Positions 8,609 through 17,440 of a stretch of DNA of 64,000 nt are shown piece by piece (position 1 is the first letter of the stretch; each line of letters opens with the position of its first letter). The stretch is from Imperialibacter sp. EC-SDR9 (GTDB lineage Bacteria; Bacteroidota; Bacteroidia; Cytophagales; Cyclobacteriaceae). The notes below the pieces were generated by a model. The model saw only the letters and a program-made list of their open reading frames with translations, ran no database searches and was not told the origin of the DNA. The DNA lies in the NCBI RefSeq assembly GCF_902498805.1, contig NZ_LR701584.1, positions 124,001 to 188,000 on the forward strand, in the 5' to 3' direction. Made by a program: the position numbers and the translations under genes.

Positions 8609-10249
8609 TTAAATGCTTCTCGCAGTATTGATCACGTTGATACCGTTGAACCTCGTCGTTGCACTTCCGTGCGACACTGCGCTTGACTGCCCCGGCTGGC
8701 CTTTTCCGTCAAAGAAAGAGCCGTTCAACCGGTAATCTCTGCTGTCGCAAACCTGCACACAGGAATTCCAGAACTCCTGAGTATTTGACTGGTAAGCCAC
8801 ATCTTTCAGCATACCGGCTATCTTTCCGTTCTTAATTTCGAAGAACAACTGTCCACCAAACTGGAAGTTGTAACGCTGCTGATCAATAGAGAATGAGCCG
8901 TCCTTTACAATGTAAACGCCTTTGTCAATGCCCCCGATAAGCTGCTCGGGCGTAAGTTGCTCTTCGCCAGCCTTCAACGACACATTGGCCATGCGCTGGA
9001 ATTGAACGCTGCTCCAGCTATCTGCATAACAGCAGCCATGCGACTCAGTTTCTCCAATGATTTTGGCCTGGTCTCTGATGGCCTGGTAGTTCACCAGCGT
9101 ACCGTCTTTCACCAGGTCCCACTCTTTTGTCTTCACCCCTTCATCATCCCAGCCGACAGCACCAAGCGAACCTACCTGCGTTTTATCAGCCACAAAGTTG
9201 ACCTGCTTGCTGCCATAGTTGAATTTCTTGGTTTCCCATTTGTCCAATGTAGCGAAGCTGGTACCTGCGTAGTTGGCCTCGTAGCCCAGCACCCTGTCCA
9301 GTTCCAGCGGGTGACCTACCGACTCATGAATGGTCAGCCACAGGTGCGAAGGCTCTAGCGCTAAATCATATTTGCCTGGCTCCACCGATTTTGCTGACAG
9401 TATTTCTTTCACTTGTTGCGCTGCCATGGTAGCATCTTCCACCATGTCGTACGACTTATCGTAAAGCGTTACGCCCGCTGGGCCAATGATCTTGTCTTCA
9501 GCACGGCCGTCGAGGTACTCGTAGCCCATGCCCACTGGGGCACTGAAAGAGCCACGCTGTTTGAACTGTCCCGAATCTTTATCGATAGCAGTCACCGTAA
9601 AGAAAGGCCAGGTTCTGTGCACATCCTGATCGATGTATGATCCTTCAGACGAAGCAAAGTACTTTTGCTCATTCACGAGGAACAGAATGTTATTAATATA
9701 GCTTGCTCCGTTCTCCATTGCTCTTGCGTTGGCATTCAGCAGGAGGTCGGCCTTGTCTTTTATGGTTACTTCAAATCCGTTCTTCTTGATAGGAGTTTTA
9801 TAACTCACCTCTCCGTATCCTTTCACCGGCACCAATTCTACCGGCGACGTCTGGAATTTGGAGTTCGCTTTGGCAATAGCGACCGCCTGTCTTGCCGCTT
9901 TCGCAATTCCTTCCTCAGTCACATCGTTGGTCGATGCAAACCCCCAGGTACCGTTGGCAATCACACGAATACCAGTACCAAACGACTCAGTGTTCACCAT
10001 GTTCTGCACTTTGTCTTCACGGGTGATGACAAACTGATTAAGGTAACGGCCTATGCGAACATCCGTATAACTCGCACCGGCAGAGCGGGATGCGTTGAGT
10101 GCCACGTCGGCCAGTCTCTTCTTCTGGATCACATCCAGGGCAGGCTCCAGCAGTCGGCTGGGGTCTACCGATTTGGCAAAAGCGGAAACAGGCAGCATCA
10201 TTGCTCCAGCTCCCAAACCCGCCAGTTGAACAAAATCTCTTCTCCTCAT
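8609..10249 (-). CDS. TldD-family metalloprotease with Tat leader (copy 2)
   Basis: A protein of 546 residues. It starts MRRRDF, then has a hydrophobic stretch ending VSAFAKS, a twin-arginine signal. The catalytic HESVGH is at 308-313 (HExxxH type, typical of TldD), followed by PLELDRVLGYEANYAGTSF. Downstream Cys residues (SHGCCYADSW) include the likely third metal ligand. It is a zinc-type peptidase predicted to be exported. It closely resembles the gene just before it (same length, HESVGH at the same residue), so the pair is a tandem duplication. It lies 62 bases after that gene and 31 before the TldE-like gene. Confidence 0.92.
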   Translation of the reverse strand: MRRRDFVQLAGLGAGAMMLPVSAFAKSVDPSRLLEPALDVIQKKRLADVALNASRSAGASYTDVRIGRYLNQFVITREDKVQNMVNTESFGTGIRVIANGTWGFASTNDVTEEGIAKAARQAVAIAKANSKFQTSPVELVPVKGYGEVSYKTPIKKNGFEVTIKDKADLLLNANARAMENGASYINNILFLVNEQKYFASSEGSYIDQDVHRTWPFFTVTAIDKDSGQFKQRGSFSAPVGMGYEYLDGRAEDKIIGPAGVTLYDKSYDMVEDATMAAQQVKEILSAKSVEPGKYDLALEPSHLWLTIHESVGHPLELDRVLGYEANYAGTSFATLDKWETKKFNYGSKQVNFVADKTQVGSLGAVGWDDEGVKTKEWDLVKDGTLVNYQAIRDQAKIIGETESHGCCYADSWSSVQFQRMANVSLKAGEEQLTPEQLIGGIDKGVYIVKDGSFSIDQQRYNFQFGGQLFFEIKNGKIAGMLKDVAYQSNTQEFWNSCVQVCDSRDYRLNGSFFDGKGQPGQSSAVSHGSATTRFNGINVINTARSI

Positions 10250-10311
10250 GGGTTAATTAAGTTAGTCCTTGTTTTATTTTAGTTTGAGTTCCTTCTTTCT
10301 TCAAAGGGCTA

Positions 10312-11952
10312 TTAAATAGACCTTCCAGTATTGATCACATTCACTCCATCAAACCTTGTTGTGGAGCTTCCGTGCGATACGGCACTTACCTGCGAGGGCT
10401 GACCTTTGCCATCGAAGAAAGAGCCGAACATCCGATAATCATTTTCATCACATATTTTCACGCAGCTATTCCAGAATTCCTGGGTATTGCTCTGATAGGC
10501 TACGTCATTAAGCATACCCACTATTTCACCGTTTTTGATTTCATAAAACACAGTGCCGCCGAACTGGAAGTTGTAGCGCTGCTGATCGATAGAGTAAGAG
10601 CCCCTGCCAGCAATGTAAATGCCTTTCTCTACGTCTTTGATCATATCGGCCGAGGAGTACTTCTCCTTGCCCGGCGCCAGTGAAACGTTAGGCATGCGCT
10701 GGAACTGCACATCCTGCCAGGTCTGGGCATAGCAGCAGCCATGCGACTCATTCTGACCGAGAATATGCACCTGGTCACGAATGGCTTCATAGTTCACCAG
10801 AATACCGTCTTTGATCAGGTCCCAACGCTTGGTCTTCACTCCTTCATCGTCGTAACCCACCGCACCCAGCGAGCCAGGCTGCAGCTTGTCAGCAAAAATA
10901 TTTACCTCCTTGCTGCCGTAATTGAAATCGCCTGACTTCCATTTATCCAATGTGGCAAAACTTGTGCCGGCATAATTGGCTTCGTAACCAAGCACTCTAT
11001 CCAATTCCAGCGGATGCCCCACAGACTCGTGAATTGTTAAACCAAGGTGGTTCGGCTCCAGTACCATGGTGTATTTACCAGGGTCCACCGACTTGGCGTC
11101 GAGCATTTCCTTCGCTTGGAGCGCCGCCGTTTTGGCATCCTCTACTATATCGTAGCTGTTCTTGTACAGCTTCATGCCACCAGGGCCTTCCAGCTTGTCC
11201 GATTCCTTTGGAAGCATGTACTCCCATCCCATTCCCATGGGGGCACTCATGGCAGAGCGGGATTTGAATTTTCCTTCGGCACGGTTCACGGCATTCACAT
11301 TGAACGTAGGCCATATCCTGTGCACGTCCTGATCGATGTACGACCCCTCTGTAGAAGCAAAATACTTCTGCTCATTCACCATGAACAGGTTAGAGTTGAC
11401 GAAGCTGGCACCAGCGTCCATGGCGGCGGCATTGGCGGCCAGGAGCAAATCAACTTTCTCGGATACAGGTACTTCAAAAGCACTCTTTTCTATTGGGCTT
11501 TTCCAGCTTACTTCTCCGTATGACTGAACAGGAGCAAGCTTTACAGGGTCAGTCTGAAATTTTGAATTGGCTTTGGCTATGGACACAGCTTGCATCGTGG
11601 CTTTTTGAATACCTGCCGGATTGACCTCGTTGGTGGAGGCAAAGCCCCAGGTACCATTGGCGATAACTCTAATGCCTACACCAAACGACTCAGTGTTGAC
11701 TATATTTTGCACCCTCGTCTCTCTGGTAAACACATATTGGTTGAGGTACCTTCCTATTCTCACGTCGGCGTAGGTCGCTCCGTTCGCTTTTGCAGCATTC
11801 AACGCCACGTCCGCCAGCTGTTTCTTTTGGGCCACATCCAGTGGCGACTCCAAAAAGCGCTGTACCGGCACCGCATTCCCTATCATTGGAATCGACAAAG
11901 CAGCCCCTGCCATTCCTAAACCTGCTATCTGTACAAAGTCTCTGCGTCTCAA
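10312..11952 (-). CDS. TldD-family metalloprotease with Tat leader (copy 1)
   Basis: A protein of 546 residues and the first gene of the TldD-TldD-TldE set. The MRRRDF start and following hydrophobic stretch form a twin-arginine leader. HESVGH lies at 308-313, and the later Cys-rich NESHGCCYAQTW and C-terminal SFFDGKGQP blocks match its paralogue nearly residue for residue. Both copies keep every visible catalytic residue, so neither looks decayed. Divergence is mainly in the leader and in surface loops, suggesting two specificities or a heteromeric enzyme; that is inference. Transcription probably starts in the intergenic DNA at 11953-12527. Confidence 0.92.
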   Translation of the reverse strand: MRRRDFVQIAGLGMAGAALSIPMIGNAVPVQRFLESPLDVAQKKQLADVALNAAKANGATYADVRIGRYLNQYVFTRETRVQNIVNTESFGVGIRVIANGTWGFASTNEVNPAGIQKATMQAVSIAKANSKFQTDPVKLAPVQSYGEVSWKSPIEKSAFEVPVSEKVDLLLAANAAAMDAGASFVNSNLFMVNEQKYFASTEGSYIDQDVHRIWPTFNVNAVNRAEGKFKSRSAMSAPMGMGWEYMLPKESDKLEGPGGMKLYKNSYDIVEDAKTAALQAKEMLDAKSVDPGKYTMVLEPNHLGLTIHESVGHPLELDRVLGYEANYAGTSFATLDKWKSGDFNYGSKEVNIFADKLQPGSLGAVGYDDEGVKTKRWDLIKDGILVNYEAIRDQVHILGQNESHGCCYAQTWQDVQFQRMPNVSLAPGKEKYSSADMIKDVEKGIYIAGRGSYSIDQQRYNFQFGGTVFYEIKNGEIVGMLNDVAYQSNTQEFWNSCVKICDENDYRMFGSFFDGKGQPSQVSAVSHGSSTTRFDGVNVINTGRSI

Positions 11953-12527
11953 AGTATTATCGCTTTTGTAGTAATAAGAATTTTTTCTTGCATCCCTTCA
12001 AACAAAAGGAGCTGATCGTTAAATAAGTTGTAAAATACACAGCTTCAATTACACAACGATAGTAAAAAATGGTCAGCGGTTAGAAATGGGTTTGGAGGAT
12101 CAGAATCATCAAGCTAATGCACTGTAAATTAAGTGTGGCAATCATTTATATAACAGGAAAGAACAAAAGGCGTCGCTAGATCAGAGAACCTAAGTCGGGT
12201 CGTCCAGCGCTACTTTAAAGAAAAATAGCCTTAGTGTTGATAATTAGACATTATATATATTTATGGAAAATTGACGCCAGCAATCATCGGCTGATAGTTG
12301 CCAAATTCCGTTCTCCGCTGACCACCAACAATATAGCGTTCGGATTACGACATAGAATTTCATATTGACAATACCTGACCAATCCGGAGACAGGCCGAAA
12401 CTCCTCCTTCCGTCATATTTTTACATGTTATTTTCCTAATTAAAGTAAAGTCTCATACATTAAGATGGTCTACTTTAGCGGAATTACTTCTTGACGCCTG
12501 TTGATAGGCTAACCAGCAAAAGATAAA
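11953..12527. other. 575-bp divergent intergenic region
   Basis: It separates the TldD operon (minus) from the six-PAS kinase (plus) and should hold both promoters. It is AT-rich with no convincing ORF or RNA gene. TACTTTAG at 12471-12478 is a near match to the Bacteroidota -7 box TAnnTTTG and would suit the kinase, 50 bases before its ATG; I cannot see a clear -33 TTTG. Nothing else is recognisable. Confidence 0.5.
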
Positions 12528-15500
12528 ATGAGAACAAGCAAGGACAGTTCATTTGTTACTTACACAAGTCTGGCCGTCAACTTCATTGCCATTCTCGTAG
12601 TTACTGGATGGATTATTGGATTCGACGTCCTGCTGGCGATAGTTCCTGGCCTGCCGACGATGAAGTTCAATACTGCTCTGGGCTTTTTGTTCGCCGGCCT
12701 GGCTCTAACTTTCCTTGACACTTTCAGGAACGGATTCAACCTGCCTGTTCAGCTATTTTCTGTCTTAACCATGCTGATTGGCCTCCTTACGCTTTCGCAA
12801 TATGCGTTTGGCTACTCGTTGGGGATAGATGAATTCTTCTTTGTCGACAATATTTCGAGAGTGGCAAATGCGCCCTACCCGGGTCGTATGTCGGCCGCTA
12901 CTGCTACGTGTTTTCTATTGCTGGGGGCCTCCCTGCTGATTTTTTCATCATCCAGGGTGCGGCTTTTGCCGCTTGCACAGTATGTTCTTCATCTGGTGAG
13001 CCTGCTCTCATTTATTTCATTAATGGGCTTTTTCTATCAGGTTCCCTCAAGCGCCAAACTGCCGTTTTTTAGCACAATGGCCATTCACACTTCAATCACC
13101 TTTTTATTGACTTCACTGGCGGCCAGCCTCAGCCGACCTCACCTCGGGTTGGTTGGCTTTTTTAAAGGACGAAACCTGGGCACCTGGCTGGCGAAGCGGC
13201 TCTTGCCACAAATTGCCTTTCTTGTGATAACCCTGGGCTTTTTAATGATTCTTTCCAAGAGGTTCGGCATAGTATCCGTGGAATTCGGCATTTCGCTGCA
13301 AACAATCTCCTTTCTGGCAATTTGCCTTGTTCTCATCCTGAGAGTGGCCTTCATACTCAATAGAGTGGATACCGAACGACAAGAAGCAGAAAATCAACTT
13401 TCAGACCTCAACCAGTCGCTGGAAGAAAAAATTGCAGAGCGAACGGAAGAACTAAATTTGCTTAATGAGAGGCTACAACTAGCTACCAGTAGTGGAAACG
13501 TTGGTTTGTGGACTATCGATATCAAAGATAACTTCCTTGATGTGAACGATGCATTAAGAAAAATTTGGGGTTTTGACCCCTATGAGCCAATATCTCTGGA
13601 TTCGCTCAGCAAAAGGACTCATCCCGAAGATCGGGCACGAGCTGACAAGGCATTTGATTTGGCGGTAAAAAATCAGCTGTCCATTGGTCTTGAGCACCGG
13701 ATTATATTACCCAACAAATCTATTAAATACATCAAGGTTAATGGCGTAGTCCACTATGACGAACAGGGCAATCCTTTCCGAATTGCGGGCACTCATTGGG
13801 ACATTACCGAACAAAAGCTTTTTGAAATAAGTCTTGAGGAAAGTGAAAAACGCAATAGGGTATTTATTGAACAAGCCCCCTCAGCCATTGCCATGTTCGA
13901 TACCGAAATGAGGTACCTGGCTGCCTCCGAAAAATGGAAAGAAGACTACGGAATCAAAGACAAGCAAATAATAGGCATCTCACACTATGATATTTTCCCT
14001 GAGATTGTAGAGGATTGGAAAAAAATCCATACAAAATGTCTCCATGGAGCCATTGACAAAGTGGACGAGGCTCCCTTCAACAGAGCTGACGGGTCGGTGC
14101 AATGGCTCACGTGGGAGGTGCGACCCTGGTACAAGAAAGAAGGCGTTGTGGGGGGGCTTATTATGTACACTGCTGACATAACTTCACTAAAGCAGAAGGA
14201 AGAGGAAAAAAAACGTCTGGAGTCTATTCTAGAGCAAGCCAGCGAAACTGCCAACATCGGTGCGTGGGAAGTAGATTTGGTTAACAACACCGTTTATTGG
14301 GACAAAACAACAAAGGAACTACACAAAGTGGCTGCCGATTATGAACCCAAACTTGACGGCGCCATCCAATTCTTCAAAGAAGGCGAAAGCAGACAGAAGA
14401 TCGAAGCTGCCGTCCAGAACGCAATATTAAACGGCACTCCCTATGATTTGGAAGTTGAGCTTGTAACAGCCGATGGCTCCACTAAATGGATCCGGGCAGT
14501 GGGCCAGGCAGACTTTAGCAACGGAGTTTGCACCAGGCTTTTTGGAGTTTTTCAAGACATCAATCAAATCAAAGAAGCTGAGCTCAACTTAAAGGTGAGC
14601 GAAGAGCAGTTCCGGGGAGCCTTTCAGTATTCGGCGATTGGAATGGCTCTGGTATCGCCTGAAGGCAAATGGAAACAGGTAAATAGCCGTGTTTGCGAAA
14701 TGCTTGGATATGAGGAGAAAGAGCTTCTGCAAACCACCTTTCAGGAGATAACTCACCCTGACGACCTTGAAAGCGACCTTCAACTGGTGCAAAAGGTATT
14801 GAGCGGAGAAATTGATTCCTACAAGATGGAGAAGCGTTATTTTCATAAAAAGGGAAACATCGTCTGGGTGCTACTGAGCGTTTCGCTGGTGCGAGATGCC
14901 GACAACCAGCCCCTCCATTTCATTTCTCAAATAGAGGATGTTACTGAAAGAAAGGCAACAGAGAATGCCCTGAAAGAGGAAAGAAAGCTTTTGAAATCGT
15001 TGATCGATAATATTCCCGTCAATATTTATATCAAAGATTTGGCGTCGAGGAAAACACTTGTCAATAGGCTGGAAATGGAATATTCGGGCTTCAAAAAAGA
15101 ATCAGAGGTACTGGGCAAAACCGACTTCGACCTCTACCCGGCGGAATCTGCAAATGTATCACGGCAAGAAGACCTAGAGGTGTTCAGCACTGGGAAAGCG
15201 ATCTTAAATAAAGAGACGATCAACACCAGGCATGACGGAAGCACCAATTGGTTTCTTTCATCAAAAATCCCTTTGCGAAATGATACTGGGGAAATTGTGG
15301 GCCTGATAGGCATCAGCTACAACATCACTGCGAGAAAACTTACTGAACGGGCACTACAGGAAAGTGAACAACGCTGGCAATTTGCGCTCGAAGGAGCCAA
15401 CGATGGCGTGTGGGATTGGAACCTGGCAACCGAAGAAGTATTCTATTCCAAAAGATCACTCGACATGCTGGGGCTAAGCACCAAAGACGCACCAAACAAA

Positions 15501-16436
15501 TCAGGGGCCTGGGATAATCGGGTACACCCAGAGGACAAGGAAGCATACTTTGAAGAAATGCAGAAGCATTTGAGGGGCGAAAGCGAGGTTTATATCAACG
15601 AGCACCGTGTGCAACACGAAGATGGACACTATGTTTGGATACTTGATCGGGGCAAGGTGACCGAATTTGACGAGAAGGGCCAGCCTTTGCGAGTCATTGG
15701 CACTCATTCGGACATTACCTGGCGCAAGGAAAAAGAGGCGCAGGTCAGGCACTCGTTTGATATTATCAGCGAGCAGAACAAGCGGCTGCTGAACTTTGCG
15801 CACATAGTGTCACACAACCTTCGATCTCACTCCGGCAACCTTGAGATGATGATCAACCTCATCGATATGTCTTCTACGCCCGAAGAAAAAGAAGAACTTA
15901 TCGAGCACCTGGCACAAATATCCGGATCACTGAGCGAGACTATCACCAACTTGAATGAGGTGGTCAAAATACAGGTGGATATTAACACGCAAACAGAGGA
16001 ACTCAGCTTAAAAGAGTATTTCGTCAAAACGATGCGCATACTGTCGGGTGACATAAAGGAAAAAAGAGCAAGAATAAATTTAAACATAGGTGACGGGGTC
16101 ACAATTACCTACAACAGAGCTTATCTGGAAAGCATCCTGCTCAACTTCCTGAGCAATGCTATTAAGTACAGGCACCCGGAGAGAAATCCTGTGGTTAATA
16201 TTGACTTTGTTGAATCTAAAAATTCAAAATTTTTGCAAATTGCAGATAACGGTAGGGGTATCGATCTCAAACTCCACAAAGCCAAATTGTTTGGCATGTA
16301 CAAGACATTTCACGGCAATGCCGACGCCAAGGGGATCGGCCTTTTCATTACCAAAAATCAGGTGGAGAGCATGGGGGGTAGAATCGAAGTAGAAAGTGAA
16401 GTGGGGGTAGGAACAACGTTTAAGATATACTTTTAA
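12528..16436 (+). CDS. eight-TM, six-PAS sensor histidine kinase
   Basis: A protein of 1302 residues. About 285 N-terminal residues contain eight hydrophobic helices (roughly 12-40, 47-64, 72-95, 125-139, 148-170, 186-201, 224-241, 254-277), a membrane sensor of MASE-like layout that I cannot name. A coiled coil (QEAENQLSDLNQSLEEKIAER) leads into six PAS/PAC units, several with the ...ITERK-type C-cap. The phosphoacceptor helix is HIVSHNLRSH with the likely His at 1096. The ATPase domain has an N box (NFLSNAIKY, near 1205), DNGRGID, and GIGLFITK. All kinase motifs are present. A CheY-like receiver follows after five bases and is the probable partner. The signal is unknown. Confidence 0.93.
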   Translation: MRTSKDSSFVTYTSLAVNFIAILVVTGWIIGFDVLLAIVPGLPTMKFNTALGFLFAGLALTFLDTFRNGFNLPVQLFSVLTMLIGLLTLSQYAFGYSLGIDEFFFVDNISRVANAPYPGRMSAATATCFLLLGASLLIFSSSRVRLLPLAQYVLHLVSLLSFISLMGFFYQVPSSAKLPFFSTMAIHTSITFLLTSLAASLSRPHLGLVGFFKGRNLGTWLAKRLLPQIAFLVITLGFLMILSKRFGIVSVEFGISLQTISFLAICLVLILRVAFILNRVDTERQEAENQLSDLNQSLEEKIAERTEELNLLNERLQLATSSGNVGLWTIDIKDNFLDVNDALRKIWGFDPYEPISLDSLSKRTHPEDRARADKAFDLAVKNQLSIGLEHRIILPNKSIKYIKVNGVVHYDEQGNPFRIAGTHWDITEQKLFEISLEESEKRNRVFIEQAPSAIAMFDTEMRYLAASEKWKEDYGIKDKQIIGISHYDIFPEIVEDWKKIHTKCLHGAIDKVDEAPFNRADGSVQWLTWEVRPWYKKEGVVGGLIMYTADITSLKQKEEEKKRLESILEQASETANIGAWEVDLVNNTVYWDKTTKELHKVAADYEPKLDGAIQFFKEGESRQKIEAAVQNAILNGTPYDLEVELVTADGSTKWIRAVGQADFSNGVCTRLFGVFQDINQIKEAELNLKVSEEQFRGAFQYSAIGMALVSPEGKWKQVNSRVCEMLGYEEKELLQTTFQEITHPDDLESDLQLVQKVLSGEIDSYKMEKRYFHKKGNIVWVLLSVSLVRDADNQPLHFISQIEDVTERKATENALKEERKLLKSLIDNIPVNIYIKDLASRKTLVNRLEMEYSGFKKESEVLGKTDFDLYPAESANVSRQEDLEVFSTGKAILNKETINTRHDGSTNWFLSSKIPLRNDTGEIVGLIGISYNITARKLTERALQESEQRWQFALEGANDGVWDWNLATEEVFYSKRSLDMLGLSTKDAPNKSGAWDNRVHPEDKEAYFEEMQKHLRGESEVYINEHRVQHEDGHYVWILDRGKVTEFDEKGQPLRVIGTHSDITWRKEKEAQVRHSFDIISEQNKRLLNFAHIVSHNLRSHSGNLEMMINLIDMSSTPEEKEELIEHLAQISGSLSETITNLNEVVKIQVDINTQTEELSLKEYFVKTMRILSGDIKEKRARINLNIGDGVTITYNRAYLESILLNFLSNAIKYRHPERNPVVNIDFVESKNSKFLQIADNGRGIDLKLHKAKLFGMYKTFHGNADAKGIGLFITKNQVESMGGRIEVESEVGVGTTFKIYF

Positions 16437-16441
16437 TAAGC

Positions 16442-16828
16442 ATGGTAGATTTAGCTTGCATCATCGATGATGATCAGATTTATGTATTCGGCCTCAGGAA
16501 GCTGATTGATTTTCATAAGTACAGTAAAAACCTGTTGGTATTTAAAAATGGTGCCGAGGCAATTAAGTACATGAAACCTTTGATCAGCACAAGTGAAGAA
16601 TTGCCTGACGTCATTTTACTGGACATAAACATGCCCGTGATGGATGGATGGCAGTTTCTTGACGAGTTTGTAAAAATCAAACCGATGATAAAGAAGAAGA
16701 TCACCATTTACATGGTAAGTTCTTCTATAGACCAGGCTGACATAGAAAAAGCGAAGACATACCAGGAGGTTAGCGATTTCATTGTGAAACCCGTAAAAGA
16801 AGCTGACCTGGCAAAAATACTGGGGTAA
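16442..16828 (+). CDS. single-domain CheY-like response regulator
   Basis: A protein of 128 residues consisting only of a receiver domain. The acidic pocket is D10-D11, the phosphorylation site is D61 (LLDINMPVMDGW), and the conserved Lys is in FIVKPVKE. There is no output domain, so it probably acts by protein interaction or passes the phosphoryl group on. It starts five bases after the kinase stop, so it is cotranscribed and is the likely substrate of that kinase. It resembles the receiver at 53034-53453 in its MPxxxGWQFL motif. Confidence 0.93.
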   Translation: MVDLACIIDDDQIYVFGLRKLIDFHKYSKNLLVFKNGAEAIKYMKPLISTSEELPDVILLDINMPVMDGWQFLDEFVKIKPMIKKKITIYMVSSSIDQADIEKAKTYQEVSDFIVKPVKEADLAKILG

Positions 16829-16943
16829 CTGCCTGTCCCCTCCCCTTAACTAATCTCACGCCATCGCTCCCCGCAAGTATTAGCACAGGGCTTTTGAAAG
16901 TTAAATGCTGTAAGGGAGGCAAAAAAGGGTTGTCCGACCTTTT

Positions 16944-16961
16944 GGCAGGTGACCACCTGCC
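16944..16961. promoter_or_regulatory. perfect 8-bp inverted repeat upstream of padR
   Basis: GGCAGGTG and CACCTGCC are separated by two bases. The site lies 115 bases after the receiver gene and 133 before the PadR start. No T run follows, so it is not a standard terminator; it may be an operator, but the PadR protein's binding site is not known. Confidence 0.3.
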
Positions 16962-17055
16962 ATTTACCCGCCCGGGGAATGCAACTACCTAAAGCCTCAT
17001 GAAGGCCCTTAAATGATATAATTTACAAAACTGAGGAAAACATATTTATTTTATT

Positions 17056-17063
17056 TACGTTTG
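17056..17063 (+). promoter_or_regulatory. -7 promoter box for padR-permease operon
   Basis: TACGTTTG matches the Bacteroidota -7 consensus TAnnTTTG exactly, 30 bases before the PadR ATG. A -33 TTTG is not evident at the expected distance, so the promoter may be weak or activator-dependent. Confidence 0.4.
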
Positions 17064-17093
17064 TGAGGATAATCAATCGCAAACTTAAAAGAA

Positions 17094-17426
17094 ATGAAAG
17101 GCAATAACCTTGGAGAGCTCGAAGAGCTGGTCCTTCTGATGGTGGCTTCACTCGGCGACGAAGCATATGCGGTAGCGGTGAGGGAAGAACTGGAAAAAAC
17201 AGCCAGCAGAGTAGTAAATATCAGCGCAGTCCACTCTTCACTCTACAGGCTTGAGGACAAGGGCTTTCTGTCGTCCGAATTCGGCGGGGCCACTTCAAAA
17301 AGAGGCGGCAAGAAGAAGCGCCTGTTCAAAGTAACCTCAGCCGGCTTTGCCACGCTGAAGGAGTCCAAAGAAATGAAAGAGCAACTGTGGTCCAACATCC
17401 CTCAGTTGTCGTTTGTCAATAGCTGA
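17094..17426 (+). CDS. PadR family transcriptional regulator
   Basis: A protein of 110 residues, the usual size of short PadR regulators. The winged-helix motif covers LGELEELVLLMVASL through SAVHSSLYRLEDKGFLSSEF, followed by the wing with GGKKKRLFKVT and a short C-terminal helix. PadR proteins bind operator DNA as dimers and usually repress the transporter genes next to them. Here two large permeases follow, the first beginning 14 bases after the PadR stop, so it probably controls its own operon. The inducer is unknown. Confidence 0.93.
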   Translation: MKGNNLGELEELVLLMVASLGDEAYAVAVREELEKTASRVVNISAVHSSLYRLEDKGFLSSEFGGATSKRGGKKKRLFKVTSAGFATLKESKEMKEQLWSNIPQLSFVNS

Positions 17427-17440
17427 AACCCGGCACTTCT

